From Carboxylicivirga sediminis (lineage in GTDB: Bacteria > Bacteroidota > Bacteroidia > Bacteroidales > Marinilabiliaceae), in the NCBI RefSeq assembly GCF_018156225.1, contig NZ_JAGTAR010000035.1:1-57813 (forward strand): a stretch of DNA of 57,813 nucleotides. The letters run 5' to 3'. The translations under genes were made by a program, and so were the position numbers. The notes below the pieces were generated by a model. The model was given only the letters and a program-made list of their open reading frames with translations, was not told the DNA's origin and searched no databases. Position 1 is the stretch's first letter. Each line of letters opens with the position of its first letter. Positions 27,492-36,184 of this stretch are shown here, piece after piece.

Positions 27492-28532
27492 ATGATTAGT
27501 CGTATTTCCATTAGTATTCTGGTTGTATTATCCCTTTTTTCCTGTAAAAGTTACGAGGTGATGTACTTCGATGTGCTTCGCCCGGCACAATATTCTGTGT
27601 CGCCAACCATTGCATCAGTCGTTATTGTTGATAATGCATATCCTTTTAATCCTGATAATGCTCATGTTGCCAGTGTTATGGGCGAAATGGTTAGATTGGA
27701 CACAGTGCGGGTGGATACCTTCACCACTGTCATTATAGCAGAACTGAAGAAAGAGTTGGAAAGACGACGTTTTTTTGATACCGTATTTGTTGATACAATT
27801 AAATATAACCCCGGTTATTCGGGTAAGCCATATCGGCAATTGACACCTGCGCAAATTGTTGAGATCTGTAATCAATACAACGCAGATGCGGTATTATCCC
27901 TTGCCGGGGCCGAATATGGCACAGCTATTACGGTTGAGGATATGGAGGCTGAATACTATGCCACCATGGATGTAAGCGGTCAGGTGTATTGGCGTTTATT
28001 TGATGGTTATTCAGCCGAAGGTTTACATGCCAAATTGCAAAGAGATACGTTGTATTGGGATGGTGTTGGTGTCGATGTAAATAGCTCAGTGGGATCATTC
28101 CCTTCTTTAAAGGAGGCAACCATCGAAGTGGCTGCTTACCTAGGCAATGAGTTTGCCGATGAGGTGGTTCCTTATTGGGAGCAGATTAGCCGCAAGGTAT
28201 ACACGGCTGGGAATGTCCACTTTGTTAATGCAGCTGAATGGCTCGCTAAAGATAATCGTTTTGAGGCCGAAAAATTATGGGGCTTTGTTTATGAGCATGG
28301 CAATTCAAGAGAGAAAGGACGTGCAGCTAATAACATTGCAGTATCACTCGAAACGCGCGGTGAGCTTAAGCTGGCCATGGAATGGGCTTATAAAAGTTAC
28401 GAGGCATTTCAGGCGAAGGGTGTAACAGGTAATGTGGAGGAACGGCAAACTTCTAAGGAGCTATACCTGGATATGGTGAGGCGCTATCGCGACGTCAAGA
28501 AACTGGATGAGCAAATTGGAGGAGTAGAATGA
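27492..28532 (+). CDS. DUF6340-like envelope lipoprotein with TPR-like region
   Basis: A 346-residue lipoprotein. The lipobox is LFSCK (Cys at about 18). The first 230 residues resemble the DUF6340 family of Bacteroidota, with the early DVLRPAQYSV motif, VVIVDNAYPF, and a strand-rich region with VYWRLFDGYSAEG. The last 110 residues are helical and TPR-like (FVNAAEWLAKDNRFEAEKL, AANNIAVSLETRGELKLAM). Function is unknown; TPR regions often bind partner proteins. It overlaps the carboxypeptidase gene by four bases (ATGA), so the two are translationally coupled, hinting at a cell-wall related role. Confidence 0.7.
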   Translation: MISRISISILVVLSLFSCKSYEVMYFDVLRPAQYSVSPTIASVVIVDNAYPFNPDNAHVASVMGEMVRLDTVRVDTFTTVIIAELKKELERRRFFDTVFVDTIKYNPGYSGKPYRQLTPAQIVEICNQYNADAVLSLAGAEYGTAITVEDMEAEYYATMDVSGQVYWRLFDGYSAEGLHAKLQRDTLYWDGVGVDVNSSVGSFPSLKEATIEVAAYLGNEFADEVVPYWEQISRKVYTAGNVHFVNAAEWLAKDNRFEAEKLWGFVYEHGNSREKGRAANNIAVSLETRGELKLAMEWAYKSYEAFQAKGVTGNVEERQTSKELYLDMVRRYRDVKKLDEQIGGVE

Positions 28533-29932
28533 AGGTAGCTTTGATTTTTTTAGCAATGTTGATGGCTTGTAGAATGACGCCTCATGTTGCTGAACAAGAA
28601 AATGTGGACAAGCCTTATTCGGTGGATATCACCCGCCATGGTGCCGTCTCAATGATGGCAATGGATCTGACATCCGGAGAAGTGCTCATGTCTCATCGTG
28701 CAGATGAGCGTATGACGCCTGCTTCACTAACAAAGATATTGACCACTGGAGCCGCACTGGATTTACTTGGACCCGACTATAGGTACAACACCCGTTTTTA
28801 TTTACAGGCTAAGTCGGGTGTCAACAACTTATATATTCAGGGAGGTGCTGACCCGACTTTAGGCTCCGACAGATTTGATGAGTCAAAAGCTGAGGTCATC
28901 TTTGCCAATGTGCTTCGCTCTTTGCAACAAAGGCACATTACTTCAATTAATGCAATACTTGTCGATAACAGCTGTTTGCCTGGTATAAGTCATTCTTCTA
29001 AGCGTTTGTGGGAAGATATGGGTAATTATTATGGTGCAGTGCCTAATGGATTAAGCTATAAAGAGAATACTTTTTACCTGACATTGCAATCACCATCAGG
29101 AAGCGGAAAGTCTGTTAGCATAGTTGAAACAGAGCCAGAACTGGCTATTGAGCTGCAATGTTTTGTGAAAAGCGCCTCAAATAATAAAGATAGTGCGTAT
29201 ATCTATGGACATCCTGATATGGGCAAATGGTATGTAAGTGGGACCATTCCCAAGGCTCGTGATGCTTTTGTGATAAAAGGCGCTTTGCCTCATCCTGAAA
29301 TGACTTTGGGTCGTGAGTTAAAAACTTTCTTAAATGACAATGGTATTGAGGTGAAATCGGTGGAGAAACCTGATAAAGGCAACTTGCCAAATGGTGACTT
29401 GCTGTTTAGTCATGCATCTCCTGAGTTGAGGCAAATGATAGGTGTTATTAATAAAAAGAGCCATAACCTGTTTGCAGACCACCTGCTCTTTTCGATAAGT
29501 AAAGGACAAGCAAATTGGGATAATGGGATACGAGAGGTCATTGGTTTCTGGAAGGAACAGGTACCTGAATTTTCTGCAACACTCTTTGATGGAAGTGGTT
29601 TGTCGCCCTTTAATGCCTTTAGTGCTGCAGATATGGTGAATGTGCTTAAATGGATGCACGCTCATGAGCATAGCGAGGTGTTCAAGCATTCATTGTCAGT
29701 GGCAGGAGTGGATGGTACGCTTAAGAGTATTCTTAAAGAGCCTGGCTATAAAGGGGCGCTGATAGGTAAAAGCGGCTCGATGAATGGGGTATTGGGCTAT
29801 TGTGGTTATATCACTACCCAAAGTGGCAAAGAGTTGGCTTTTTGTATTATGGCCAATCGGTTTACGGAGCCTTTTAGTCAAATGCGAGCGAATATGGAAG
29901 TGCTTATGAAGGAATTGATTGAGCGAAATTAG
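28529..29932 (+). CDS. dacB: D-alanyl-D-alanine carboxypeptidase/endopeptidase, PBP4 type
   Basis: A class C low-molecular-mass penicillin-binding protein (peptidase S13) of 467 residues that trims or cleaves peptidoglycan cross-links in the periplasm. Motifs are complete: SxxK at Ser66-Lys69 (TPASLTKIL), SxN at 311-313 (KSHN), and KSG at 414-416 in place of KTG (GKSGSMNG), a variant seen in this family. The N-terminus is a lipoprotein signal (LMACR), unlike the soluble E. coli enzyme. The insert between SxxK and SxN has the family's usual length. It overlaps the preceding lipoprotein gene (ATGA) and shares one base with the next start (TAGTG). Confidence 0.92.
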   Translation: MKVALIFLAMLMACRMTPHVAEQENVDKPYSVDITRHGAVSMMAMDLTSGEVLMSHRADERMTPASLTKILTTGAALDLLGPDYRYNTRFYLQAKSGVNNLYIQGGADPTLGSDRFDESKAEVIFANVLRSLQQRHITSINAILVDNSCLPGISHSSKRLWEDMGNYYGAVPNGLSYKENTFYLTLQSPSGSGKSVSIVETEPELAIELQCFVKSASNNKDSAYIYGHPDMGKWYVSGTIPKARDAFVIKGALPHPEMTLGRELKTFLNDNGIEVKSVEKPDKGNLPNGDLLFSHASPELRQMIGVINKKSHNLFADHLLFSISKGQANWDNGIREVIGFWKEQVPEFSATLFDGSGLSPFNAFSAADMVNVLKWMHAHEHSEVFKHSLSVAGVDGTLKSILKEPGYKGALIGKSGSMNGVLGYCGYITTQSGKELAFCIMANRFTEPFSQMRANMEVLMKELIERN

Positions 29933-31104
29933 TGTCCTTAGAATTATTGAAATTTCAGTTGATGGTACAGTTTATTGTTGTGTTGGTCTATTTGTGTCTG
30001 CCAGCACTGATTCTTTTTTTGTGTAATAAATACCAGTTTCTTAACTGCATTGGTTCTGTGGTGCTGGCTTATGCCTTTGGCCTGCTACTTGGGCTAAGCG
30101 GGCTGCTTGGTGAGCAATATGATGTGGCAAAGGAAGTGCTTATGTCGGCTACTGTACCTCTGGCAATTCCATTACTGCTGTTTTCTTCCAATGTGCGTGA
30201 ATGGAAAAAATTGGCCATTCAGCCTTTTTACTCTTTGGTATTTGCGATGTTAGCTGTGTTTATAGCCGTTATTAGTGGCTATCTGATTTTTCATGGGCAG
30301 TCTATTGAAGACTTCAATAAGGTAGGTGGTTTGTTGGTTGGCATTTATAGTGGAGGTACGCCCAACCTGGCATCACTCAAAATGATTTTGAATGTCGATG
30401 AGGAAATATACCTGGCAGTGCATTCGTATGATATGGCCATTGGTGCTATTTACCTGTTTGTGCTGATGGGATTTGGTCAGCGATTATTTTCATATGTTCT
30501 TCCGCAAAGTAAATCAGATCGCAATGATAGTATGCAGGAAGAGGGCGAAGAGAACCTGGGTGTGGTTTTATGTGCTAAACAAGATAGGATCAGGCTTTTG
30601 AAGATTCTTGGCCTCGTGGTGTTGATGGTGGCTGCTTCCGGTGGTGTGATGCTATTATTACCTGTCAGTGCGCAAATGGTCGTGTTTATTTTTCTGATAA
30701 CGGCCATGGGTATTAGCGGTTCTTCAATAAAAACAATCAATCAGACTAAAGGAACTTTTAGCCTGGGGATGTACCTGATTCTAATCTTCAGTGTGGTGGT
30801 TGCCTCAAAGGTGCAGCTGGGTAATCTGACTGATATCAATCCGGTCATCTTTGCCTACATCACATTTGTGGTGTTTATCAGTCTGTTGTTGCATGTATTA
30901 TTGGCCAGCGTGCGCAAAATAGATGCAGATACAGTTATTATTACATCAGCAGCATTAATCTGCAGTCCGCCCTTTGTGCCTGTTGTTGCGGGTTCATTGC
31001 GCAACCGATCGGTTATTGTACCCGGACTGACGATTGGGCTGATTGGTTATGCCTTGGGTAATTACCTGGGCTATTTAATGGCCATATTGCTAGGCTATTT
31101 TTAA
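29932..31104 (+). CDS. DUF819-family membrane protein
   Basis: A 390-residue integral membrane protein of the DUF819 family, with about ten hydrophobic segments. The conserved IYSGGTPNLASLK motif lies near residue 140, and AAALICSPPFVPVVAGSL-like sequence near residue 340. The start is a GTG whose first base overlaps the TAG stop of dacB, indicating translational coupling; an in-frame ATG at residue 11 is an alternative. The fold is thought to be that of a transporter, but no substrate is known. Its tight coupling to a peptidoglycan carboxypeptidase suggests, without proof, a link to muropeptide or D-amino-acid handling. It converges on the next gene with only two bases between. Confidence 0.85.
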   Translation: MSLELLKFQLMVQFIVVLVYLCLPALILFLCNKYQFLNCIGSVVLAYAFGLLLGLSGLLGEQYDVAKEVLMSATVPLAIPLLLFSSNVREWKKLAIQPFYSLVFAMLAVFIAVISGYLIFHGQSIEDFNKVGGLLVGIYSGGTPNLASLKMILNVDEEIYLAVHSYDMAIGAIYLFVLMGFGQRLFSYVLPQSKSDRNDSMQEEGEENLGVVLCAKQDRIRLLKILGLVVLMVAASGGVMLLLPVSAQMVVFIFLITAMGISGSSIKTINQTKGTFSLGMYLILIFSVVVASKVQLGNLTDINPVIFAYITFVVFISLLLHVLLASVRKIDADTVIITSAALICSPPFVPVVAGSLRNRSVIVPGLTIGLIGYALGNYLGYLMAILLGYF

Positions 31105-31106
31105 TG

Positions 31107-32444
31107 TCAGAATAGATAGTTAAGCGTGATGTAAAGCCCTGATGTGCCATCTTGTTTGTTGGTTGCTATACCATAGTCGGCCGAGAGAACGAAGTTTTCA
31201 TTTAATGCTGCTTTAAGACCTAAACCATAACTAAAATGTGGGCGGTCCTGTTCGTCATTGAAATAGAAATCGTATTCGTTCTGCGGAACCATTGACTTAT
31301 CATATTTATAGGCTTGAGTGATGAGGCCCATATCAACAAAATAGTTGGTGCCGAGGTAAAAATCTTGTCTGAAGAGTTTGGTTCGCCACATTTTCCATCT
31401 TAACTCAATATTCGTTAGCAGGCTGCCATTGCCAACCAATCGGTTACGGTTGATGCCTCTCAATGTTTTGGCACCACCCAGTCCTTGCGATGTGGCTGAA
31501 GTTAACACACTGCTGGCCATATGTGGCAGAAGGTAAAATGGGATAGTACCATTTAGTTTATGCTGAAAGCCTATTCGGTATGCAGCTATGAGGTTGCGCT
31601 TTGGTGTTAGGTTGAAATATTGTCGGTGAAATAAATTAATACGTGTGTAGCTGCCCGAATGGTTAGAAAGAAACGCAGGCATATGGGCAATGAATAGCTC
31701 TGTCCAGGTACCTTTAGTTGGGTTGGCAATAATGTCACGGGTGTCATATGATAAGCCTGCCTTAAGATAGGCATGTCGTCCGCCTTCAGCTTCTTCAGTA
31801 TTAATAATGCCCCAATCCACATATTTGTCATACAATCCGTCAATAGGAGGTAAAAGTTCATCGTCGTCTTTATTCTTATTGAGCCGATCGATATCTACAG
31901 AACCAATTGTAAAGTCAAAGAATACCAGTCCGGCCATCCAGCTCCATGCTGGCTTATCAGCTTGTATACTGCCTTTAAAATTTGTCATGATGCGAAACAT
32001 GCTCCGGTGGTGACGATAAAATACCCTGGATTTATAGTCAATTGAATGGTCATCTTCCCATGAATTATTATATACCGCTTCGCGCCCGTTGAATCCATAA
32101 AAGTCCATGGCCAAATCTCTGAACCAGGTCACATCAGCAGTAGTCCGAATATTTCGTATCAAAGACGGGGAATCGTAATATAGGCGAGCCAGTGTGGAGC
32201 CGGCCGTATACTTTGAAAACTCAAGGTATAGCGAATGGTTGTAATCAGGATAAGCTGAGCCATCACCATACCAGTAAAGGTTGGTTAGTCCGCCGTATTG
32301 GAAGCCTAAATCGGCATCAAACGAAACAGCAGGTAGTAGTCCAAAGGTGAAGCCTTCCTTTATATAGCTTGAATCGGTTTGTGCCAAACCAAATGTAGTA
32401 GTGAGACTAAAAAGAAAGAGTGATAATGTAAAGTTCTTCAGCAT
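31107..32444 (-). CDS. Omp85/BamA-like outer-membrane beta-barrel protein
   Basis: A 445-residue outer-membrane protein with a signal peptide (about 1-21, ending GLAQ) and a barrel that resembles the surface-antigen (Omp85) domain. LGGAKTLRGINRNRLVG corresponds to the conserved RG motif of loop 6, and the C-terminus ends in aromatic LNYLF. The protein has no POTRA domains, so it is not BamA or TamA proper. Bacteroidota have many POTRA-less relatives of unknown function. It stands alone on the - strand with a poorly defined promoter; its stop is two bases from the stop of the DUF819 gene. Confidence 0.8.
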   Translation of the reverse strand: MLKNFTLSLFLFSLTTTFGLAQTDSSYIKEGFTFGLLPAVSFDADLGFQYGGLTNLYWYGDGSAYPDYNHSLYLEFSKYTAGSTLARLYYDSPSLIRNIRTTADVTWFRDLAMDFYGFNGREAVYNNSWEDDHSIDYKSRVFYRHHRSMFRIMTNFKGSIQADKPAWSWMAGLVFFDFTIGSVDIDRLNKNKDDDELLPPIDGLYDKYVDWGIINTEEAEGGRHAYLKAGLSYDTRDIIANPTKGTWTELFIAHMPAFLSNHSGSYTRINLFHRQYFNLTPKRNLIAAYRIGFQHKLNGTIPFYLLPHMASSVLTSATSQGLGGAKTLRGINRNRLVGNGSLLTNIELRWKMWRTKLFRQDFYLGTNYFVDMGLITQAYKYDKSMVPQNEYDFYFNDEQDRPHFSYGLGLKAALNENFVLSADYGIATNKQDGTSGLYITLNYLF

Positions 32445-32520
32445 AGATTTTCAATGGAGGTAGGTTGCTAAGGTAATACCAATGCTTGACAATGGAAAGA
32501 TAGAAGATGAGGTGAAAACG

Positions 32521-32560
32521 AAAAAAAAGCCCACCTACACAAATATGTAAGTGGGCTTTC
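32521..32560 (-). terminator. Intrinsic terminator of the YitT gene
   Basis: A stem of 9 bp (32526-32534 with 32551-32559) with four more inner pairs. On the - strand it ends in a T8 run, just past the stop at 32586. Confidence 0.85.
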
Positions 32561-32585
32561 GGATTTTCATAGACTTGGATGGTGC

Positions 32586-33497
32586 CTAAGCACTTTTTTC
32601 TTCTAATGACTTAAAGCCTTCTCCAATAATTTCAGATGTTTCCATTACTGCCATAAAGGCTTTGGGGTCAATGTGTTTTATCATGGCCTGAAGGGCAGAT
32701 ACCTCGCGGCGGGTTACTACGGTGAATATGACCCGCTTATTATCACCGCTAAACATACCTTCTCCCTTAAGGTAGGTGCCTCCCCGTTCAAGTGTGTAGA
32801 GTATTTTTTCCTTTATCAGCTCATGCTTTTCAGATACTATTACCAATGCACGCTCATAGTTGAGGCCATCAATGGTGATGTCAATGACTTTGCCGGTAAT
32901 AAATATGACAATCCACGAGTAAAGTGGGATTTTCCAGTCTTTAAATACAATAAGTCCAACCAATACAATCACTGAGTCAACCACCATCAGAAGCTGGCCA
33001 ACCGATATTTTTGTGAACTTAGCTAATATCATGGCGACAATATCCGAGCCGCCCGATGTGGCTTTCGCTTTAAAAATCAGTCCGAGTCCAAAGCCTATTA
33101 CAATTCCCCCAAATACGCAGGAAAGCAGCAGGTCGTCTGCCAGTCCTAAAGGATCATTTTCTCCTATAAAATACGTGAGTCCATCCATAAAGATGGTTGT
33201 TAGGATCATGCCAAGTACAGTCTTAAGGCCAAAGCGCGCTCCTAAAATCCTTATGCCCAGAAGTGTTAATGGAACATTTAGAATTAAACCGAATGTGCCA
33301 ACCGGAATAGCCGGAATAAGGTGGTGAACAACGATGCCAATGCCATATACGCCGCCGGGCACAATGTTATATGGATTAATAAAAAATACAAATCCAGCTG
33401 CTAAAATAAAGGCACCAATTGTTATTAATGAATAGTCAAGGACTGTTCGTTTCAAGCTCTCGCCGTATAGCTGAGAGGGAATTTTGATTTGTTTCAT
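32586..33497 (-). CDS. YitT family membrane protein (DUF161 + DUF2179)
   Basis: A 303-residue inner-membrane protein of the YitT family. Five to six membrane helices cover about residues 20-210, with the family's FINPYNIVPGGVYGIGIV and KATSGGSDIVAMIL motifs in duplicated DUF161 halves. A cytoplasmic DUF2179 domain follows at about 220-285 (RGGTYLKGEGMFSGDNKRVI). The biochemical role of this widespread family is not established; a transport function is usually assumed. It has its own predicted promoter at 33548-33555 and terminator, and its neighbours give no hint of substrate. Confidence 0.92.
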   Translation of the reverse strand: MKQIKIPSQLYGESLKRTVLDYSLITIGAFILAAGFVFFINPYNIVPGGVYGIGIVVHHLIPAIPVGTFGLILNVPLTLLGIRILGARFGLKTVLGMILTTIFMDGLTYFIGENDPLGLADDLLLSCVFGGIVIGFGLGLIFKAKATSGGSDIVAMILAKFTKISVGQLLMVVDSVIVLVGLIVFKDWKIPLYSWIVIFITGKVIDITIDGLNYERALVIVSEKHELIKEKILYTLERGGTYLKGEGMFSGDNKRVIFTVVTRREVSALQAMIKHIDPKAFMAVMETSEIIGEGFKSLEEKSA

Positions 33498-33547
33498 TTT
33501 TCAATTTGGTTGATTAATATGGTTAGTCTGCTCATTTTTTCGGAGTG

Positions 33548-33555
33548 CAAAATTA
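33548..33555 (-). promoter_or_regulatory. Predicted -7 promoter element of the YitT gene
   Basis: Reads TAATTTTG on the - strand, an exact TAnnTTTG match 51 bases upstream of the ATG. Confidence 0.45.
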
Positions 33556-33685
33556 GATACTTATTTCGATATAGAGCTAATAAAATCACAAAACAGTTAT
33601 AAATGTTGAGAAATAAACAAAAAGGCCATTTGAATAATTGATGATGAAAGCTTATACTTGTGATAGATGTAGTAAATACTAATTG

Positions 33686-34456
33686 ATGAACATAAAAATT
33701 GCACTGCTCCAGTTTGATATTGCATGGGAAGATACAGGTAGTAATTTGGAGTATCTTACAACGGCATTAATGAACCTGGAAGAAGATACAGATGTGCTTA
33801 TTCTTCCGGAGATGTTTCATTGTGGATTTAGTATGGCGCCGGAAAATAATGCTCAAATTGATGGAGGTGAGGTGCTTGAATGGATGAAGGATACGGCAAA
33901 TGAACTTAGTGTTACTATAATGGGCAGTGTGATAGTGCAAGTTCAAAATAAATACTTCAATCGGTTGTATGTGGTTCATGATGGCATTGTCAATTGGTAC
34001 GATAAAAGGCATCTTTTTACAATGGGAGAAGAGCACATGCACTATCAACGTGGTTTGGAGCGTTTGACATTAGAAGTTAAGGGCTGGCGCATTTGTCCGC
34101 TTATTTGCTACGACCTGCGCTTTCCTGTGTGGAGCCGAAATACTGGTGATTATTATGATGTGTTGGTTTATGTAGCAAATTGGCCAGCTGCAAGACGCGA
34201 TGTGTGGAATACCCTTTTGAAAGCCAGAGCAATTGAGAACCAATCATATGTGATAGGCGTTAATAGAATAGGGAAAGATAATCAACTTGAATATGCTGGC
34301 GATAGCCAGACCATTAATGCACGGGGGCAGGTGGCCCTTGACTGTGGGGATCAGGAAGGTTTATTTTATGTAATTTTGAACAGGCATGAGCTTAATGCTT
34401 TTCGTAATAAGTTCCCTGTCCTTGGTGATGCAGATGAATTTCGTTTAATTCCCTGA
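33686..34456 (+). CDS. Nitrilase-superfamily amidase (omega-amidase/YafV type)
   Basis: A 256-residue cytosolic carbon-nitrogen hydrolase. The catalytic triad is complete: Glu42 (LPEMFHCGF), Lys107 (YDKRHLF) and Cys141 (LICYDLRFP). The length and the YDKRHLFTMGEE and RFPVWSRN segments match the YafV/omega-amidase branch, which hydrolyses alpha-ketoglutaramate or alpha-keto-succinamate and acts in methionine-salvage-linked transamination. The substrate remains inference. ATG 33686 is preferred over the TTG three bases earlier. Gene order gives no pathway partner. The 97 bases to the next gene hold two copies of the 13-mer TTTTATTTTGAAA. Confidence 0.88.
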   Translation: MNIKIALLQFDIAWEDTGSNLEYLTTALMNLEEDTDVLILPEMFHCGFSMAPENNAQIDGGEVLEWMKDTANELSVTIMGSVIVQVQNKYFNRLYVVHDGIVNWYDKRHLFTMGEEHMHYQRGLERLTLEVKGWRICPLICYDLRFPVWSRNTGDYYDVLVYVANWPAARRDVWNTLLKARAIENQSYVIGVNRIGKDNQLEYAGDSQTINARGQVALDCGDQEGLFYVILNRHELNAFRNKFPVLGDADEFRLIP

Positions 34457-34553
34457 ATTTTATTTTGAAATTTCAAGGTGGTTTTATTTTGAAAGAACAA
34501 TGAATTAATATTAACTTTAATTATCTCTTAGTATACTATTAAATATAACTGGT

Positions 34554-34796
34554 ATGAAAACATTAAATGTATATGTGCCTGACGAAAAAATTAAGTTTAT
34601 GCGTGAACTCTTTGATAACTTAGGTTTGGATTGGAGTTTTGGCAGAACTATTGATGCCGAAATTAATGATCTTCCGGAGCGTCCATCACCATACGAACTA
34701 GATGAGGAGGCACGTAAAAAGGCAGCAAAAGTGCGTGAAGAAAGTTTGAAAGATGTAATTAGCCGCATCGAAGAGATGCGAAAGGGTAGAACTTAA
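34554..34796 (+). CDS. Small charged protein, possibly an orphan antitoxin-like protein
   Basis: An 80-residue protein I do not recognise with certainty. It starts with a short strand (MKTLNVYVPDEKIK), then a helix (FMRELFDNLGL), a Pro-rich turn and a long, highly charged C-terminal helix with many Lys, Arg and Glu. A strand-helix N-terminus and charged helical tail resemble small DNA-binding antitoxin-like proteins of Bacteroidota, but no toxin gene is adjacent in either direction. It reads in frame with good codon use and has flanking non-coding gaps of 97 and 111 bases. Function is unknown. Confidence 0.6.
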   Translation: MKTLNVYVPDEKIKFMRELFDNLGLDWSFGRTIDAEINDLPERPSPYELDEEARKKAAKVREESLKDVISRIEEMRKGRT

Positions 34797-34907
34797 ATAA
34801 GCTTCTTCTTTTATTGTTTATGGTATAATTATTGCTACTCAAAAAAAGCAAGATAGCAGCTTGTAATCAGAGTTGTTGCATCAAATTATAACCTTAAATT
34901 CAGAAGC

Positions 34908-35537
34908 ATGCGTATTACTATCAAATTTCGTTTGATTGGCACATTGTTGTTAATCGGTTTCTTGGGTGTTGCTCAAGAATATGTTGCGGATCTTAACGTT
35001 TATACAACGGTGGACAAAATGCCGCGACTGAAAGGGGCAGGAAATGATATAAGTCGGTTTATTCGTAAGCAGGTTAATTATTCCGATAACCTAAAGATAA
35101 AAGGTGTAGAGGGTGATGTCTGGGTAAGTTTTGTGGTAACTGCGAGTGGCGAAGTAACCCAGGTTGAGCTCGAGAAGGGCATCGATAAAGAGTTGGATGC
35201 ACGTGTAATAGAAGCTATAAAAGCAACCGAAGATTGGAAGCCTGGTGTATTAAATAGGGAAAAGGTAAACACCAAAATGCGACTGCCGGTAAGGTTTCAA
35301 TTATCCAGTGGGGAAAGGCAATTGGCAGGTAGCATCAAATCATTAGAAGTATTGGGTAAACATCCTTTATTTGTTTTGGATAATAAAATCGTTGACGGAT
35401 TGGTTGCCATTGAAGATTATAATGTGGAATCTATTCGCATCATTAAAGGAGATAAAGCGATCAAACTATATGGCGATAAGGCGGTTGATGGAGTTGTTGT
35501 TATGACTTCAAAGAGAGGTACACCTCCGTTGTATTAG
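34908..35537 (+). CDS. TonB C-terminal domain protein with receptor-plug-like tail
   Basis: A 209-residue exported protein. It has a signal peptide (about 1-22, ending GVAQ), then a TonB_C-like domain at about 45-135 (GDVWVSFVVTASGEVTQVEL, DARVIEAIKATEDWKPG, MRLPVRFQL). The last 60 residues (about 150-209) resemble part of a TonB-dependent receptor plug: VDGLVAIEDYNVESIRIIKG, LYGDKAVDGVVVMTSKRG. No membrane anchor or proline-rich TonB spacer is present, so it is not a standard TonB. Both elements are known together in some Bacteroidota BlaR1-type proteins, but here the metallopeptidase part is missing. It is monocistronic with a strong terminator. Role unknown. Confidence 0.75.
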   Translation: MRITIKFRLIGTLLLIGFLGVAQEYVADLNVYTTVDKMPRLKGAGNDISRFIRKQVNYSDNLKIKGVEGDVWVSFVVTASGEVTQVELEKGIDKELDARVIEAIKATEDWKPGVLNREKVNTKMRLPVRFQLSSGERQLAGSIKSLEVLGKHPLFVLDNKIVDGLVAIEDYNVESIRIIKGDKAIKLYGDKAVDGVVVMTSKRGTPPLY

Positions 35538-35577
35538 TAGTGTATGCTTGTTACAAGCCATAGCAAACATGATATAT

Positions 35578-35619
35578 AAATCAAAAGGAGTTAATAGACT
35601 TATTAACTCCTTTTGATTT
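35578..35619 (+). terminator. Perfect 19-bp inverted repeat, terminator of the TonB-domain gene
   Basis: 35578-35596 pairs with 35601-35619 without mismatch around a 4-base loop. The right arm ends in TTTTGATTT rather than a clean T run. It probably terminates the upstream gene; its length is unusual. Confidence 0.7.
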
Positions 35620-36142
35620 AAAAAGAAGGTGATATTTCTGATTAAGCTCTATTATTCAGTGTTTTTTTAATTACGACATAAGCCAATTCATAAATAGAGA
35701 CGGGATGCCTGATGTCTATTTTACGTTTGATTAACTCTTTCTTTCTTCCAAATAAAAAGAAAAGCAATTATCTTTGTGTTCTCCTTCAAAAGCTGATTAG
35801 TTAATAAATCCAACAATTTTTGAAACTATCGCGCTCTGTTTGTAAAGTGCGTAGGTAGTTTTGGCATGTATGGCGTCTTTTATTTTAAAGGCGCAAAGAT
35901 GTTTTGAGCTGCATTTTGGCTGTTAGCCTGTGTGTTTTGCATGATGAACTTACGATTTGTAAGTTGGCTTGCAATTTTTCACCAATAATGACGCTCTGTT
36001 TGTTGATTTAAAGGAAGTAAATATAAAATTAAATGATAATCTGAAACTTCCTAAAATTGGCATAGAAAATAGCCTGCTATTTTCTGTTTTTAAACATCTT
36101 AATTAAATGATAAAAGACATGTAAATAATGCGAATTTCACCG
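35620..36142. other. Long non-coding region upstream of pta
   Basis: About 520 bases without a convincing gene. It holds a 12-bp direct repeat CGCTCTGTTTGT (35832-35843 and 35992-36003, exactly 160 bases apart), an inverted repeat AACTTAC/GTAAGTT (35947-35953 with 35959-35965) and a 15-codon open frame (35941-35988) with no support beyond its start and stop. Confidence 0.55.
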
Positions 36143-36150
36143 TAGATTTG
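36143..36150 (+). promoter_or_regulatory. Predicted -7 promoter element of pta
   Basis: TAGATTTG, an exact TAnnTTTG match 34 bases before the chosen ATG. It supports the start at 36185 rather than the TTG at 36158, which would lie at about the transcription start. Confidence 0.55.
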
Positions 36151-36184
36151 CAGCAAATTGATAATTATAACATTTAAAGACGAA

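Noticed and set aside
34457-34553. Two copies of TTTTATTTTGAAA after the amidase gene as a control element
   Set aside because: The 13-mer is simple AT-rich sequence, so chance or slippage is a sufficient explanation.
35941-35988. 15-codon open frame upstream of pta as a leader peptide
   Set aside because: It lies well before the predicted pta transcription start and has no support beyond a start and stop codon.
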